A stretch of DNA of 64,000 bases from Asparagopsis taxiformis (Eukaryota > Rhodophyta > Florideophyceae > Bonnemaisoniales > Bonnemaisoniaceae). The translations under genes and the position numbers were made by a program. Below, in pieces: positions 49,347-59,807 of this stretch. Under the pieces are notes generated by a model. It was not told the origin of the DNA and did not search any database. It saw only the letters and a list, made by a program, of their open reading frames with translations. Position 1 is the first letter of the stretch, and each line of letters begins with the position of its first letter. The stretch spans positions 310,001-374,000 of the forward strand of contig JALQPE010002070.1 of the NCBI GenBank assembly GCA_030407315.1. Direction: 5' to 3'.

Positions 49347-51485
49347 ATGTCTCCCACTACTTCCTTACCCCGACTCTCTGCGCCCACCCTCTCAACCGTC
49401 TCCGCAAAGTCAGACTGTCTCCAGCTGCCCCAAGTCACCATGCCGCCGCACGACCGTCGTTCGGGCGCCCTCCCCACCCCCGATCATCCCGCTCTGCCTC
49501 GTCGCTTCTCCCTCCGCTCTATCAAGCGTCGTTCCAAATCCCGCGTTCACGTCCTCCAGCCCACTCCCCCGTCGACCTCCAATCCCGCAACCTCCCCGGT
49601 GCCAGCCAACCTCGCTCCCTCCAAGTCCCCCGCGCCCCTCCAACCTCTCCCTGCCCTCTCCACCCCATCCCATCACTCTGTCCCCGTCACAGAGCTCCCG
49701 ACCCCTCCGCCCCAATCCACACCCTCTCCCCCATCGACCTCAGAGTCCAATTCCTCGACAAAGCCAGATCACCCAGCGCGTTCCTCCAACGGACTCAAAC
49801 GCTCCTCAGTCCGCACCTCTCTCCGTCGCAAGCCAGATGATCCACCGTTTAAGCCCGCTGTCGCCCCGGCTCCCCAGCCCCTCTCGACTGCCGCGTCCTC
49901 CCACACCCCCTCCGTGCCGCGTCCCCGTCGCATGCTCTTCTTTCGTGAAGAGGGCGTTATGCGCACAACTGGGCCTCGTCGTGACAGATCTCCCCCTATT
50001 CCTGCTCACATCGACCCGCTCGCTCTTATCAAGAAAATGCCTGTCCTTGCCGAGGGCTGGCTCTATCTCGCTGTTCACGCTGCCCCTGGTATAGGTACTG
50101 GCCATGTTAAATGGATGTTCCGTCGCAACGTTGTCAAGAGATTTGCCCAGGTGCGCGGCAATGTCGTTTTACTCTATCCGAACAAGTCCGATCCTGTGCG
50201 CGAGGTTTTTTCCCCAGTTGGTTGCGCAGTTTCCTCTGCTGATACGATCATCAATCGTAAGGGCGCTGTTGAGCACAACGTTAACATTGCGAAAAACGGT
50301 GTCACTGTGCAGCTTCGCCTCAAATCAGAAGCTGACGCCGACCTTTGGGCTGCAGTGCTCCGTGATCTCTCCTTCGTCCGCCAGCCCCGTCTGGCAGACT
50401 TCCACGTGATCGCTCCCATCGGCGAGGGAGCTTCCGGGAAAGTATTCCTTGTGCGCGATACGAAAACGGGACGCAAGCTTGCTCTCAAATGTATGAGCAA
50501 GAAAGGTGGCTCGTTTGGATATTCCCCGAGTGAATTCCGCCATGCAGTGGATGAAAGACTTGCCCACGAATACATGAACCACGCCGACTTTATTGTTCGC
50601 CTGCGACATGCTTTCCAGACACACGACAAGCTCTACCTGGCTACAGAGTTTTGTGAAGGTGGCGATGTATACAACTTTGTCGACGTGAGGGGAGGTGGTG
50701 TCTCTGAGGACCAGGCCAGAATCATCACTGCGCAAGTGCTGCTAGGTCTTAAAGCGCTTCACGACGAGAGCATTGTGTTCCGCGACCTCAAGCCTGAAAA
50801 TGTTTTGCTCGACCGTGACGGTCGTGTCCGTCTGGCCGATTTTGGTCTCTGTAAAATGCTTGACCCGGCTGCACCGCTTACTCGCACCGTTTGCGGAACA
50901 TTCTCCTATGCGGCGGCTGAGATTCTCGAAGATGTTGGCTACAGCATGTCATGTGACCTATGGGCGTTAGGAACGTTCCTCTACCACATTATGATTGGTC
51001 GCCCACCGCGCGTGGCTGAATCTCTGAAGGAAGCAAAAGACAACATCTTTAACAGCAAAGAACCCATCATTTGGTACAGTGATGTTATGTCTGAACAAGC
51101 TATGTCGCTGGTGACCGCGTTGATTGAGATTAACCCTGCCCGACGACTAGGGTGCGGACCACAGGGTATCGCAGAGGTTTGTGCCCATCCTTTCTTCAAA
51201 GATCTAGACTGGATGGCTCTGGCAGAAGGCCAAATCCCACCAGTCGTTACCGATGAACTACCGCCACCAGAATTGGGTGACCTACGGAACTTCAATCAGG
51301 ACGAGTGGAAGGGAATTCGCATGGATGCCGACCAGGATAGTCCTGCGTACACAGAGTCTGTGCTTTGGCCGCCACGCAATTTGGTTACACATCCGCTACC
51401 GACAGACTTTTTGGTCTCGTATAGTTACAGTGTTGAGACTTCTGCAGGCGGGATTCAACCGTTTTCAAGACCGATGCATGGCTAA
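49347..51485 (+). CDS. PH-domain AGC protein kinase (PKB/Akt-like)
   Basis: The 712-residue product begins with ~230 Pro/Ser-rich disordered residues. A PH domain spans about 231-348 (LAEGWLYLAV, VVKRFAQVRGNVVLLYPN, DLWAAVLRDL), followed by an AGC kinase domain at ~352-615: IGEGASGKVFLVRD (Gly loop), LALKCMSKK (ATP Lys), VFRDLKPENVLLD (catalytic loop), LADFGLCKM (DFG) and TRTVCGTFSYAA. The segment after the DFG ends in AAE in place of the usual APE. The tail has DFLVSYSYS, a possible degenerate hydrophobic motif. Order and content are those of PKB/Akt, a phosphoinositide-responsive kinase phosphorylated by PDK1. Catalytic residues are complete. It is convergent with the armadillo gene (318 bp). 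Confidence 0.9.
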   Translation: MSPTTSLPRLSAPTLSTVSAKSDCLQLPQVTMPPHDRRSGALPTPDHPALPRRFSLRSIKRRSKSRVHVLQPTPPSTSNPATSPVPANLAPSKSPAPLQPLPALSTPSHHSVPVTELPTPPPQSTPSPPSTSESNSSTKPDHPARSSNGLKRSSVRTSLRRKPDDPPFKPAVAPAPQPLSTAASSHTPSVPRPRRMLFFREEGVMRTTGPRRDRSPPIPAHIDPLALIKKMPVLAEGWLYLAVHAAPGIGTGHVKWMFRRNVVKRFAQVRGNVVLLYPNKSDPVREVFSPVGCAVSSADTIINRKGAVEHNVNIAKNGVTVQLRLKSEADADLWAAVLRDLSFVRQPRLADFHVIAPIGEGASGKVFLVRDTKTGRKLALKCMSKKGGSFGYSPSEFRHAVDERLAHEYMNHADFIVRLRHAFQTHDKLYLATEFCEGGDVYNFVDVRGGGVSEDQARIITAQVLLGLKALHDESIVFRDLKPENVLLDRDGRVRLADFGLCKMLDPAAPLTRTVCGTFSYAAAEILEDVGYSMSCDLWALGTFLYHIMIGRPPRVAESLKEAKDNIFNSKEPIIWYSDVMSEQAMSLVTALIEINPARRLGCGPQGIAEVCAHPFFKDLDWMALAEGQIPPVVTDELPPPELGDLRNFNQDEWKGIRMDADQDSPAYTESVLWPPRNLVTHPLPTDFLVSYSYSVETSAGGIQPFSRPMHG

Positions 51486-51803
51486 AGACGTGGCAAGGAG
51501 TTGTTTTTGTTGGATGTTCGCTGTTTCTAAAATGTCGACTGTATATGCAAGAGAATACTATCCTTCTGGTAGTGGAAAGCAAAAGATGGATAAATTGTGT
51601 TCAAAGATCTAAACATATGAGCCCGTATTGTATTCATGTTGCTGCTATCCGGTACAACTTGGTTTCGAAAGGTGATTCTGGATGCCGCTTTAATCTCACG
51701 GTGAGAATTTCAAACTGAAGATTCGTGACTACTTGACACTGGATGTGTAAGTGGCAGAGAAACCTTTTTGGTCTCTCAAGCGCAGCACAATCAATAGCAT
51801 TAT
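51486..51803. other. convergent 3' spacer
   Basis: 318 bp between two facing genes with no coding sequence seen. It probably holds both polyadenylation regions. Confidence 0.5.
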
Positions 51804-53129
51804 TCATTCGGGCGATCTTCTTCTAGTGTCTCGCAAGAGTTTTAGCAGTTTGACTCCCACGTCCAGTAGAGGCTCATTTTTAAAATTACGTTTTATCGCT
51901 GTAGAAACCGTGAGCTCGCCTCCGGCAGCAACAATTCGTTTGTCTCCACTTTCTGTGTTCAATGCCAAGTACAGCAATGCTGCAATGCCGATCTGATGAA
52001 TAGACAAAAATGCTCTGAACTCAATCATGCAGCTAAGCACAGCTTCGACCCCTCCAGAGGCAATGACATGCTCTGCTTGCTGCCAGTCCAGCTCTGCAAG
52101 TGTATGTAAAATATAAATGCCTTGTTCCTGTATCTTCCTATTGTATCGAAAACGCTTCATCGCCCGGAGCATGATAACAACACCATTCAATTCGGTTAGG
52201 AGACTCGCATTTCCAAAATGGTCCTCAATTAATTTTCGAACTGCAAGGAAGCCTTCCAACTGTACGACTTCTTCATCTTTAAAGAACACCATTGCAGCAG
52301 TAATGATACATATTCCGCGATAGCGATATACCTGCTCTGTCACTGTGTCACTGCACGCCCTACTCAGGAAGCTTACAATTTTTGTCCCGTAGACATTAAT
52401 CACGGTGTCTGTCTTGTACTTTCGCATCGCACGCAATGTTGCCTTGACTGCCCCACGCTTTTTCAGCGATTCAGGCCCTGACGGTGAACCTTCACCCAAA
52501 CGGTACAGAGTCTTTAGGGCCAATTGCTGTAAATCAATTGCATCCAGATGGTTCTTTAAAGAAGATATAAGAGCTTCCACGCCAAAAAATTGAACAGCAT
52601 ATCTTCGATTCTGCTGCTCCCCGAGAAGACTGCCAAGGGCATTGATAGCGAGCAATTGCACAGGGAGTGAATCTTTGTGGAGGAGGATAGTATGAATCAG
52701 AAGCTGCACTCCTTTCTTTGCTCCAATTTCCAACGATGCGCGCGGGATGGTGATCGCAAGCTTCTCCAGAATTTGGCAACATGTCTGCTGAACGAGCTGA
52801 TTGTCCTTATTTTGGAGCATCAAGTCGAAGGAAGCAGTGACGAGTCCATTGCGGAAGTCTGTCTCTAGCATAGTCGTGGTCAATATATCTTTAGCAAAGA
52901 GGTTTCGAATATAAGCGCAAGATTGCTTCAATAACTTTTCATTTGGCGGGTTTGAGCGAAGGACATGAAGGAGGGAAAAGAGATCTGAAGTTCCAGAGGG
53001 CAGTGTCTTGATGTCAGAAATGGAAGGAGACTCTGTGGCTTCATTAGAAACTACAAGCATAGAAAACTTTTCTTCAAGTGTATCGAGAGATGGAATAGTT
53101 TCCAACTCATCGTCTTGAGGCTGTTTCAT
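51804..53129 (-). CDS. armadillo-repeat-like protein, function unknown
   Basis: The 441-residue protein is built of helical repeats of about 42 residues, as in armadillo/HEAT proteins: QLLAINALGSLLGEQQNRR, GVEALISSLKNHL, LQQLALKTLYRLGEG, GAVKATLRAMRKY, IQEQGIYILHTLAELDWQ and GGVEAVLSCMIEFR. Typical armadillo features such as G-G-I-x-x-L before the third helix are seen. The first ~50 residues are acidic. There are no other domains. It resembles eukaryotic LRR-free ARM proteins that act as protein-binding scaffolds, but no precise orthologue is recognised. The start is the ATG at 53129. Confidence 0.8.
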   Translation of the reverse strand: MKQPQDDELETIPSLDTLEEKFSMLVVSNEATESPSISDIKTLPSGTSDLFSLLHVLRSNPPNEKLLKQSCAYIRNLFAKDILTTTMLETDFRNGLVTASFDLMLQNKDNQLVQQTCCQILEKLAITIPRASLEIGAKKGVQLLIHTILLHKDSLPVQLLAINALGSLLGEQQNRRYAVQFFGVEALISSLKNHLDAIDLQQLALKTLYRLGEGSPSGPESLKKRGAVKATLRAMRKYKTDTVINVYGTKIVSFLSRACSDTVTEQVYRYRGICIITAAMVFFKDEEVVQLEGFLAVRKLIEDHFGNASLLTELNGVVIMLRAMKRFRYNRKIQEQGIYILHTLAELDWQQAEHVIASGGVEAVLSCMIEFRAFLSIHQIGIAALLYLALNTESGDKRIVAAGGELTVSTAIKRNFKNEPLLDVGVKLLKLLRDTRRRSPE

Positions 53130-55074
53130 TAGGGCAAGAGTTGTTTTCCGGACGGGAAAGCAATGGATGAACCCTGGAGAGTTGTTGCGACAAGGCAGCT
53201 CGCTGTTTGTTCGATTCTAATAGGATGGAACGGCGACATGGTAGAACTACGATATATATAAATGAGTCATTGTTAACGGTGCTAGAAACTTGGTTTCCGG
53301 TCGGTTTAGATGGACTATGAAAATCATTACATCAATTTCATGGCATCGCACGAAACAAGTCTTGGGTGGTTTTTAATTCCGAAATGATGGAACAGTTCTT
53401 ACATGTATGGAAGGCTTTGATTTCTTTGAGTTGGCAATACAAGTTTGTTTTCAGTGAGTCTAGTTATTCCCTTTCTCCGAAATAAAGTTTGGCACGGTTT
53501 CTAGTTTCGTTTACTTTGGTTTAAAAGTCGCCGCAACCGAACGGATACAGCTGGTTATCTATCCCACATGTTACCAGAGAATAAGTTTTTAACGTTTATA
53601 ACGATGAAATAGGACGAGTGGAAACGTTTGGCATCATGAGAGATGGACTTATTTTGACGCAATGCGCATGGGGAAGCGAATAATTTGGGGGTAGGGAATG
53701 TCATCAAGATTTTAAGCATTTCCGCCATGTGTTCCACTGTTGTCATCTCCATCGTTGTATGATGAATTTGAGATGTATTGTTGTGGAATGATGCAATATC
53801 ATAACAGCCGGCCACCAGTGCAAACGTGAGAGCAAAAGTTGAACCTATGGCATTTCATACTCGACGGCTGGAAAATTTTATTTGCTTCACGTGGAGCTGG
53901 CGATGACGGAAGATATGCGAAAAAGAAGTTTGTATTAATGCAAGAATGTCGATGGCAGGGGTCGTTATGGATAATTTGAAGTTGCTCGCAACAACACAGA
54001 CAATGGAAACGGTCATTGCACAACTACTCATAGCGATTATTGAATGATGACTTTTGATGAAAATCACAAATTTGCGCCCCGTGCGCACCGCTACTTGCGA
54101 GCTGCGCTGTGCCTCATCAGCTGGGACGTGGCGCGCTCGATAACGGACAATTACACCGATGTGATGCGAGCGGCTCAGCGATGGTGCGCGCTCACAGTCT
54201 CAATGTTTCTACCTCTTGTATGGCGCAAATCGAGCAAGATATATATTGGTACGCTGTTCAAGCTGAGTGTTCTCAACCCCAATATTGCGTGCTCAGACCG
54301 ACGACGGCGCGGCGGCACCATCCTTCTCATCAACTCGTATGAGGAACGCGCAGGTTGAAGGTATTCACGGAGTTTGAAATTTCAATGTCGAGTTTGTATA
54401 CAACGTTCTCGCCTACACCATGATATGTTTGCTTTACAAACATGTTTAGACATATATATTTGTCTCATTGTCTCCTTACATAATTACGCTTGAGCAAACA
54501 TTGCGAGTGCCTGCAGCTTCGAGTACATGACTAGCAGCAATTGCCATCTCGATCAAAGCGCAGCGCACGTTCGAACGCACCGGTGCCACACTCGCGTCCA
54601 ACTTTGAATAAGAGCCACAAAACAGACGGTGGCTTTTATAGCCAAGTCGTCGATGCCCGCAACACATCTGCGTCCTTTCGCTGAGTCAGCATTTTCATCC
54701 TCGAGTGCTTAAGAGATTTGTCCGGAATACGCAGAACCGATTGGTACTTCGTTCTAGGAGATGCCCGTCTCTCACCTCCCATTGCCCACTCTCTCCTCAA
54801 CTTATGACAAGCCTTGATCACAAATGCATTCAAAAATGTTGCCACGTGGTACTGTGACCGACCTGTACACGTTTCATGACTTGAGGTTTTACCAAAATTC
54901 AACATATCCGTCCAGGGTCACACGTGTTTGATTCCGACCGACATACCATCACCTGACCTTGATCTTTCAGATCACATTTGATACCGACCACCGCTCAGCC
55001 AATGTCAAAATACTCGTCCTGACACACTCGATATCGTGTATTGATCCCCTTCGATCCCAATCTACCCAACCTCT
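53130..55074. other. gene-poor spacer, 1.9 kb
   Basis: This holds the upstream region of the armadillo gene and the DapA leader. A TATATATAAA sequence lies near 53252-53261, about 125 bp before the armadillo start, a possible core promoter. The plus frame 54044-54358 (104 codons) is not supported by any domain. No RNA gene was recognised. Confidence 0.45.
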
Positions 55075-56124
55075 ATGATGACTGCCTTCATCAACGCACT
55101 TCCCCTTCCTCTGCAGAACACACCATGTCTCCCAGCCCGCACTCTGCGTCCAGCCACAGCCCGAACCGCGATGGTCGCGCAGGCAACTGACAATAAAACA
55201 CACACAACACCGGATCCAGCACTCCTCACATCACCACCTCCACTTTTCGGACGCGTCATAACAGCAATGGTTACCCCGTTCAAAAGAGACGGCGCTGAAG
55301 TTGACTATGCCCTCGCCCAACAGATGGCAACCCATCTCGTTTCCAACGGCTCAGATGCGCTCGTTATTGCCGGCACAACTGGTGAATCTCCCACCCTCAC
55401 CTGGTCCGAGCAATACGAGCTCTTCAACGTTGTGCGCGATGCCGTCGGCGACCGCGCAAAGGTCATCGCTGGTGCCGGCTCCAACAGCACGTCCGAGGCT
55501 GTTGATGCCACCCATCGTGCCAAGAAGATTGGACTTGATGGCACACTGCAGGTGGCCCCTTATTATAACAAGCCGCCCCAAGAAGGGCTTTATCAACATT
55601 TCAAGGCGATTTCAGAAGCTGAGCCCACTCTGCCGCTCATGTTGTACAATATTCCCAGTCGCACAGGTATCAACATGTCTCCAGACATTATTACCCGCTT
55701 GTCGCTGCTGGATAACGTTGTTGCTATCAAGCAGGCAACCGATAATATGGATGAATTTGTAGCTATTCGTAAGGCAACCGCTTCAGATTTCCACATTTAT
55801 TCCGGTGATGATGCTCTCACTCTTCCGTTTCTCGCTCTGGGTGCCACTGGTGTCGTCAGTGTTGCTAGTCACTTCATTGGCAATCAGCTGCAACAAATGG
55901 TGAACAACTATGTTAATGGTGATGTTGCCGCCGCCACTCGCATTCATCTTCACTATTCCAAGTTGTTTTCTGAACTCTTCTGCATGACCAATCCTATTCC
56001 CACCAAGACTGCTCTCAGATTACAAGGCTGGCCTGTGGGAGGACCCCGTTTGCCGCTTGTTGATGCGACACCGGAAGTGGAAGAAATGTTATCCAAGTTG
56101 CTTACTGAACTTTCCTTACTATGA
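55075..56124 (+). CDS. dapA: 4-hydroxy-tetrahydrodipicolinate synthase
   Basis: The 349-residue enzyme condenses pyruvate and aspartate semialdehyde in lysine biosynthesis, in the plastid. Residues 1-55 are a Ser/Thr/Ala/Pro-rich leader. The TIM barrel follows: ITAMVTPFKRDG, VIAGTTGESPTL (Thr101-Thr102), QVAPYYNKPPQEG, MLYNIPSRTGI (Tyr191, Arg196) and NVVAIKQATDN (Schiff-base Lys219). All catalytic residues are intact. The mature form (~290 residues) is of normal length. The sequence looks bacterial/cyanobacterial rather than like animal Npl/HoGA proteins. The start codon is the tandem ATGATG. It is convergent with the FHA gene, 119 bp away. Confidence 0.95.
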   Translation: MMTAFINALPLPLQNTPCLPARTLRPATARTAMVAQATDNKTHTTPDPALLTSPPPLFGRVITAMVTPFKRDGAEVDYALAQQMATHLVSNGSDALVIAGTTGESPTLTWSEQYELFNVVRDAVGDRAKVIAGAGSNSTSEAVDATHRAKKIGLDGTLQVAPYYNKPPQEGLYQHFKAISEAEPTLPLMLYNIPSRTGINMSPDIITRLSLLDNVVAIKQATDNMDEFVAIRKATASDFHIYSGDDALTLPFLALGATGVVSVASHFIGNQLQQMVNNYVNGDVAAATRIHLHYSKLFSELFCMTNPIPTKTALRLQGWPVGGPRLPLVDATPEVEEMLSKLLTELSLL

Positions 56125-56243
56125 AATCCCTCATGTCATGAGATAGCCATCTTAGGTATACCGTTTGTTGCTTTACTTCCTGTACATTTCGATCTTGGGT
56201 CATGTTTAGTTCTGTGTGTTATCGAACGTTTCCGTCAACTGTA

Positions 56244-58976
56244 CTACTCACTTGCAGAATCGGAGGCTGTTTCGTACTGGATTACTTCCTCCTCCCCTTC
56301 ATCATCTGTTGAAACGTCGGCTGCTGCTACACTCGGTCCAGCCGTGTGTCCAGAACCCATTACAGCTTCATCCTCCTCTTCTTCAATTTCCATCTCTTCT
56401 TCTACCTCTAGTTGAACCTCCTCTTCGTCTTCAGTTTCAATCATTGCTCCGCTAATAGGTGCGGCCTCCTGCCCTTCTGAACCGCTCTCAGCCGTTGTTT
56501 CTCCAGCGTCTTCCATTCTTCTAGAATTTGCATAACCCGCGTGCGCAGCATCGTCCTCATACTCATCAGCCGACTCCTCTGTCCTTTTGCGTCCAGGCTT
56601 CTTCCCCCGAGGAACACTGATGTCCCGTGAACTGCTTCCCCTTTTCGCGCTTTGCTTCTTGGGAGGCTTTTTCATTTTCATCACTTTCTTCGGCTTTTCT
56701 GGTGCCCGTTTCGAGGCCTTCTTCTCCAGCCGTCTCATTTCAGCGTTAATCGCACTTGACACCTCCCGAAGACGTTTCATAGCACCTTGAGGTGTAGGCC
56801 ATTCAAGATTTTCATCATCAATTCGTTCATTGGCGAATTCTTGTAGACTTTCATCTTGCCATATGTCTGACCATTGACCAACACCATGTTTCTCCGTGCC
56901 AATCATCAAGTCACGGTCATGGTAGCCATTTCTCCACCATGCAGGTAGTTCCGGGGGACTCTCGACTTGAGCTCGCAGCTTATTCATTACAGCTATCCCC
57001 GCATCAGAGTCAATTTGGCGTGCTGCTTCGTGAATACTGAGACGAACTCGAAGTTTCTGTGCTGTTACAAGTCCAACCAATCTATCATTAGACTTTGCAG
57101 TGCTCTTCACTTGCCTATCCTCTCTTGCCTCTGCTTCCTTATCAATTCCTTGGGTCTCAGACTCGTCTCTGCCTTCACGCTTCTTTCGTCTTGACTTGCG
57201 AGTGTTCTCGCAAACAACACAATCGCAGCCTTGTTTATGCTTGGTTCTCGGCCCCTTGGACTGCTTTTCGCGTTCCTCCTCATCCAGTAAGCTATGCACA
57301 TCGGACATTACCCGTTTGTAATATTCCTCAAGCATTTCATCATTCTTCTTCGGCAACTCAGCGATCTTACGAAATCTGGACCAGTCATAGGTGAGGACAT
57401 CACCGCGATCGTCTCTGATCGCATCGACGCCAATAGCAAAAAGGGCTCGGCCAAAATCAGTGCGTTCCTTCTTGTTCCATTCATCACGAAAATAGCTCGA
57501 TGGATACTTTGACTTGAACTCCTCATCTCGTTTCAGGAAAGGCCGCTCCTTCTTTTTCTTGCCCTGAGACACAGGCTTATCTGGAACTTGCTTTCGCTTG
57601 CCACTTGTTTGATGAACGTTCTTCTGGGATCTCTGTCCCTCCTCTTCAGATTCACCTTCTGTTTCGTCCTGTCTTATATTGCGATGCGTATCCTCCATGC
57701 CGTTCGGATTTTGCCATGGATTCCAATTGTCAGAAGTACCAGCCACGGCAGCGCGTTCTGTCTTCTTTTTCCTGCCATACTTTCCTTTCTTGTGTCCCGT
57801 CTTTGGCAATGTTGTACGCGTGGCCTCAGCATAATCAGGAGATTGTCTGTGTGGTGATGTTGAGCGCTCGGACCGTCCAATGCTGTGATTGCGTTGAGCA
57901 TACTTTGCTGATTTGGCTTTCCTAATAGCTTGCAACCTCTCCTCAAGTTTTGCTCTACCATTAATAGAATCGCGTCTGAATGAGGCATATGGATCTCCTT
58001 CATAAGTACCGGGCTCTTCCTCTACAAGATTTTCCTGAGACTCTCTGAGACGTACAATCTCTTCCTCAACATGACTGAGGTCGTGAAAGCGGAACACGGT
58101 GCCAGTTGCTGTCAAAAAGAAGAACGCTACATCACCGACTTCAATTAAGTTTCGACTCTGCAGAGGCATTGGAGGAGCTCCAGGAACAACAGGAGTTCCG
58201 TCCACAAGTAGACCATTCTTTCGCGACAAACACGAGATAGCCCATTGGTCTTCTTCCGAGACCCAAAAAAGTCGGGCGTGTTGCCTAGAGATATGACGAG
58301 CTTCTGATCTAACTTGGCAATCCGCACCATAACCTGCTCTTCCGATAATAATAGAAGTCTTTCTGACCAGATAATCCAAGGCGCCCTTACCAGCACCTGT
58401 GAGTCGTGCGTACCCGAAAATGCTAGCATCCACCCCAGACGACTGAAGTAGTTCAGAGGCGGCGATAATGCTTGGATCGAAAGAAGCTTTGATGTCGTCT
58501 GCTGATTTGGGCATTCTACCGTCGGATTGGGCAGAGTGCTCTTCAGATTCGTCCTCTGTTTCGCCACCGTCATTTGCCGGCGGTTCGGACTCACTTTGGG
58601 TGGCCATTGCGGCGTCCTGCAAATCGTGTGTTGGGGAGCGCGGGGTGGGCGGGTGGTACTTTGTGACGGCAGGATGTAGGAGGTGCTTGTCATCGGCGAG
58701 GTCGTGGTGGGCGGCGTAGGCACGGTCGGCTGCCCATTGCGACATGTGGGGGTGAATTTGGTCTGGTGGAGGACTGGCACTGGCGGAGGAGTCTGTACGG
58801 CCCGGGGAATGCGGGGCTGGGGAATACATGCGGGGCGGGGGTGGCGGTGGGGGCGGCGCGTCGGTATATTGATTTCGCGCTTCGTATGAGGAACTGGAAT
58901 ATTCGGCGGGACTATCGTATCGGGTGTCCGACTTGGTGGATCGGCGTTGGCGTGAGCGATAGTCACGGTTGGCCAT
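56244..58976 (-). CDS. FHA protein with CHD6-9-like SANT-type modules, no ATPase
   Basis: From MANRDYRSR (58976) the product is ~909 residues; an upstream in-frame ATG at 59099 is less likely. After a Pro/Ser-rich start, an FHA domain lies at about 187-295: IIIGRAGYGADCQV, ARHISRQHARLF, NGLLVDGTPV. It should bind phospho-Thr peptides. After a basic linker, residues ~500-560 (WNKKERTDFGRALFAIGVDA, YDWSRFRKIAELPKKNDEML) and ~648-740 (PAWWRNGYHDRDLMIGTEKH, then WPTPQGAMKRLREV) resemble the SANT-like C-terminal modules of CHD6-9 remodelers. No SNF2 motor or chromodomain is present. A CDCVVC cluster lies between. The tail is Lys-rich, then strongly acidic. It is likely nuclear; the combination is unusual. 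Confidence 0.8.
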   Translation of the reverse strand: MANRDYRSRQRRSTKSDTRYDSPAEYSSSSYEARNQYTDAPPPPPPPPRMYSPAPHSPGRTDSSASASPPPDQIHPHMSQWAADRAYAAHHDLADDKHLLHPAVTKYHPPTPRSPTHDLQDAAMATQSESEPPANDGGETEDESEEHSAQSDGRMPKSADDIKASFDPSIIAASELLQSSGVDASIFGYARLTGAGKGALDYLVRKTSIIIGRAGYGADCQVRSEARHISRQHARLFWVSEEDQWAISCLSRKNGLLVDGTPVVPGAPPMPLQSRNLIEVGDVAFFFLTATGTVFRFHDLSHVEEEIVRLRESQENLVEEEPGTYEGDPYASFRRDSINGRAKLEERLQAIRKAKSAKYAQRNHSIGRSERSTSPHRQSPDYAEATRTTLPKTGHKKGKYGRKKKTERAAVAGTSDNWNPWQNPNGMEDTHRNIRQDETEGESEEEGQRSQKNVHQTSGKRKQVPDKPVSQGKKKKERPFLKRDEEFKSKYPSSYFRDEWNKKERTDFGRALFAIGVDAIRDDRGDVLTYDWSRFRKIAELPKKNDEMLEEYYKRVMSDVHSLLDEEEREKQSKGPRTKHKQGCDCVVCENTRKSRRKKREGRDESETQGIDKEAEAREDRQVKSTAKSNDRLVGLVTAQKLRVRLSIHEAARQIDSDAGIAVMNKLRAQVESPPELPAWWRNGYHDRDLMIGTEKHGVGQWSDIWQDESLQEFANERIDDENLEWPTPQGAMKRLREVSSAINAEMRRLEKKASKRAPEKPKKVMKMKKPPKKQSAKRGSSSRDISVPRGKKPGRKRTEESADEYEDDAAHAGYANSRRMEDAGETTAESGSEGQEAAPISGAMIETEDEEEVQLEVEEEMEIEEEEDEAVMGSGHTAGPSVAAADVSTDDEGEEEVIQYETASDSASE

Positions 58977-59807
58977 TCCGGAAATTTGCGAAATGGCGAC
59001 AGTGGCCTGAGAGTGGATCTGAGTGGTAGCACAGGCCGCAGTGCGCGGACAGCTCGAAATTAGGTGGTTGATGCGTTGGTAAAAAATTGTCGTTGCCAAG
59101 TCTCCAAATTGTAACTGTTATACATTGCCGCGTGCCCAGCTCTGTCTCCCTCCGATTTTTCAATTTTGCTCCCAACCGTGGAAGCCACTTACCATTCTGC
59201 GCCTTGCCGCGACTGTCTACGCCGTCTTGCATGAATGGCTTTTGCGAATAGCTAATACGCACCTATGATATCGCAAGATCTCTAAATTTAGTTAGAATGA
59301 GCAACTTGAGTATGTTTCCTACCTCAACAAGTTGAGTTGCAAATTGCACTTGTCCTGAGCAACAATCACGTGCAAATCTATTAAACCAGTTGTATTGTTC
59401 AAACTTTTACACCCATCAACTCGCTCGCAAATCCGCCAATCCTTTGTGAGCGAATTGCCATCTCTCGGTAACTTGACACTGTTTTCCTTGCAGCCGATTA
59501 TACAGGTACAACTGTTGCCGCAAAGCCGCAATTGCTTCAACTCGCGCACGGAAGACTCGTAACAGGTCGCTCCCATAAAGTTGATAGACAACTTGAATCA
59601 CAAAGATATTTTCACCTTAAAAATTGAAATATCTCGCCTGCTTCAGATGGAACAATATCCATCCAATTATCTTCCACTGTTCTGCCATCAGCGCTCGCTC
59701 TCTAACATAAACTAAACTTATTCGCGTTTCACACTTGACCTCACTTTTGCATCACCAACTTGCACGACACCAACAACTCACCGCTTTCGCATACGCGTCC
59801 ATTCCAA
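58977..59807. promoter_or_regulatory. divergent promoter region of FHA gene and PEX5
   Basis: The 831-bp spacer lies between two divergent genes. The plus side from about 59650 is pyrimidine-rich, the PEX5 leader. Short repeats of CAACTTG-like words occur near 59300-59420. No clear core element. Confidence 0.4.

Noticed and set aside
54044..54358. Plus frame of 104 codons in the 1.9-kb spacer.
   Set aside because: No domain, poor context, no support beyond length; left as unassigned spacer.
54560..54600. TTCGAA with flanking GC considered as a tRNA T-loop.
   Set aside because: No 5-bp T-stem, no matching acceptor or anticodon arm nearby on either strand.
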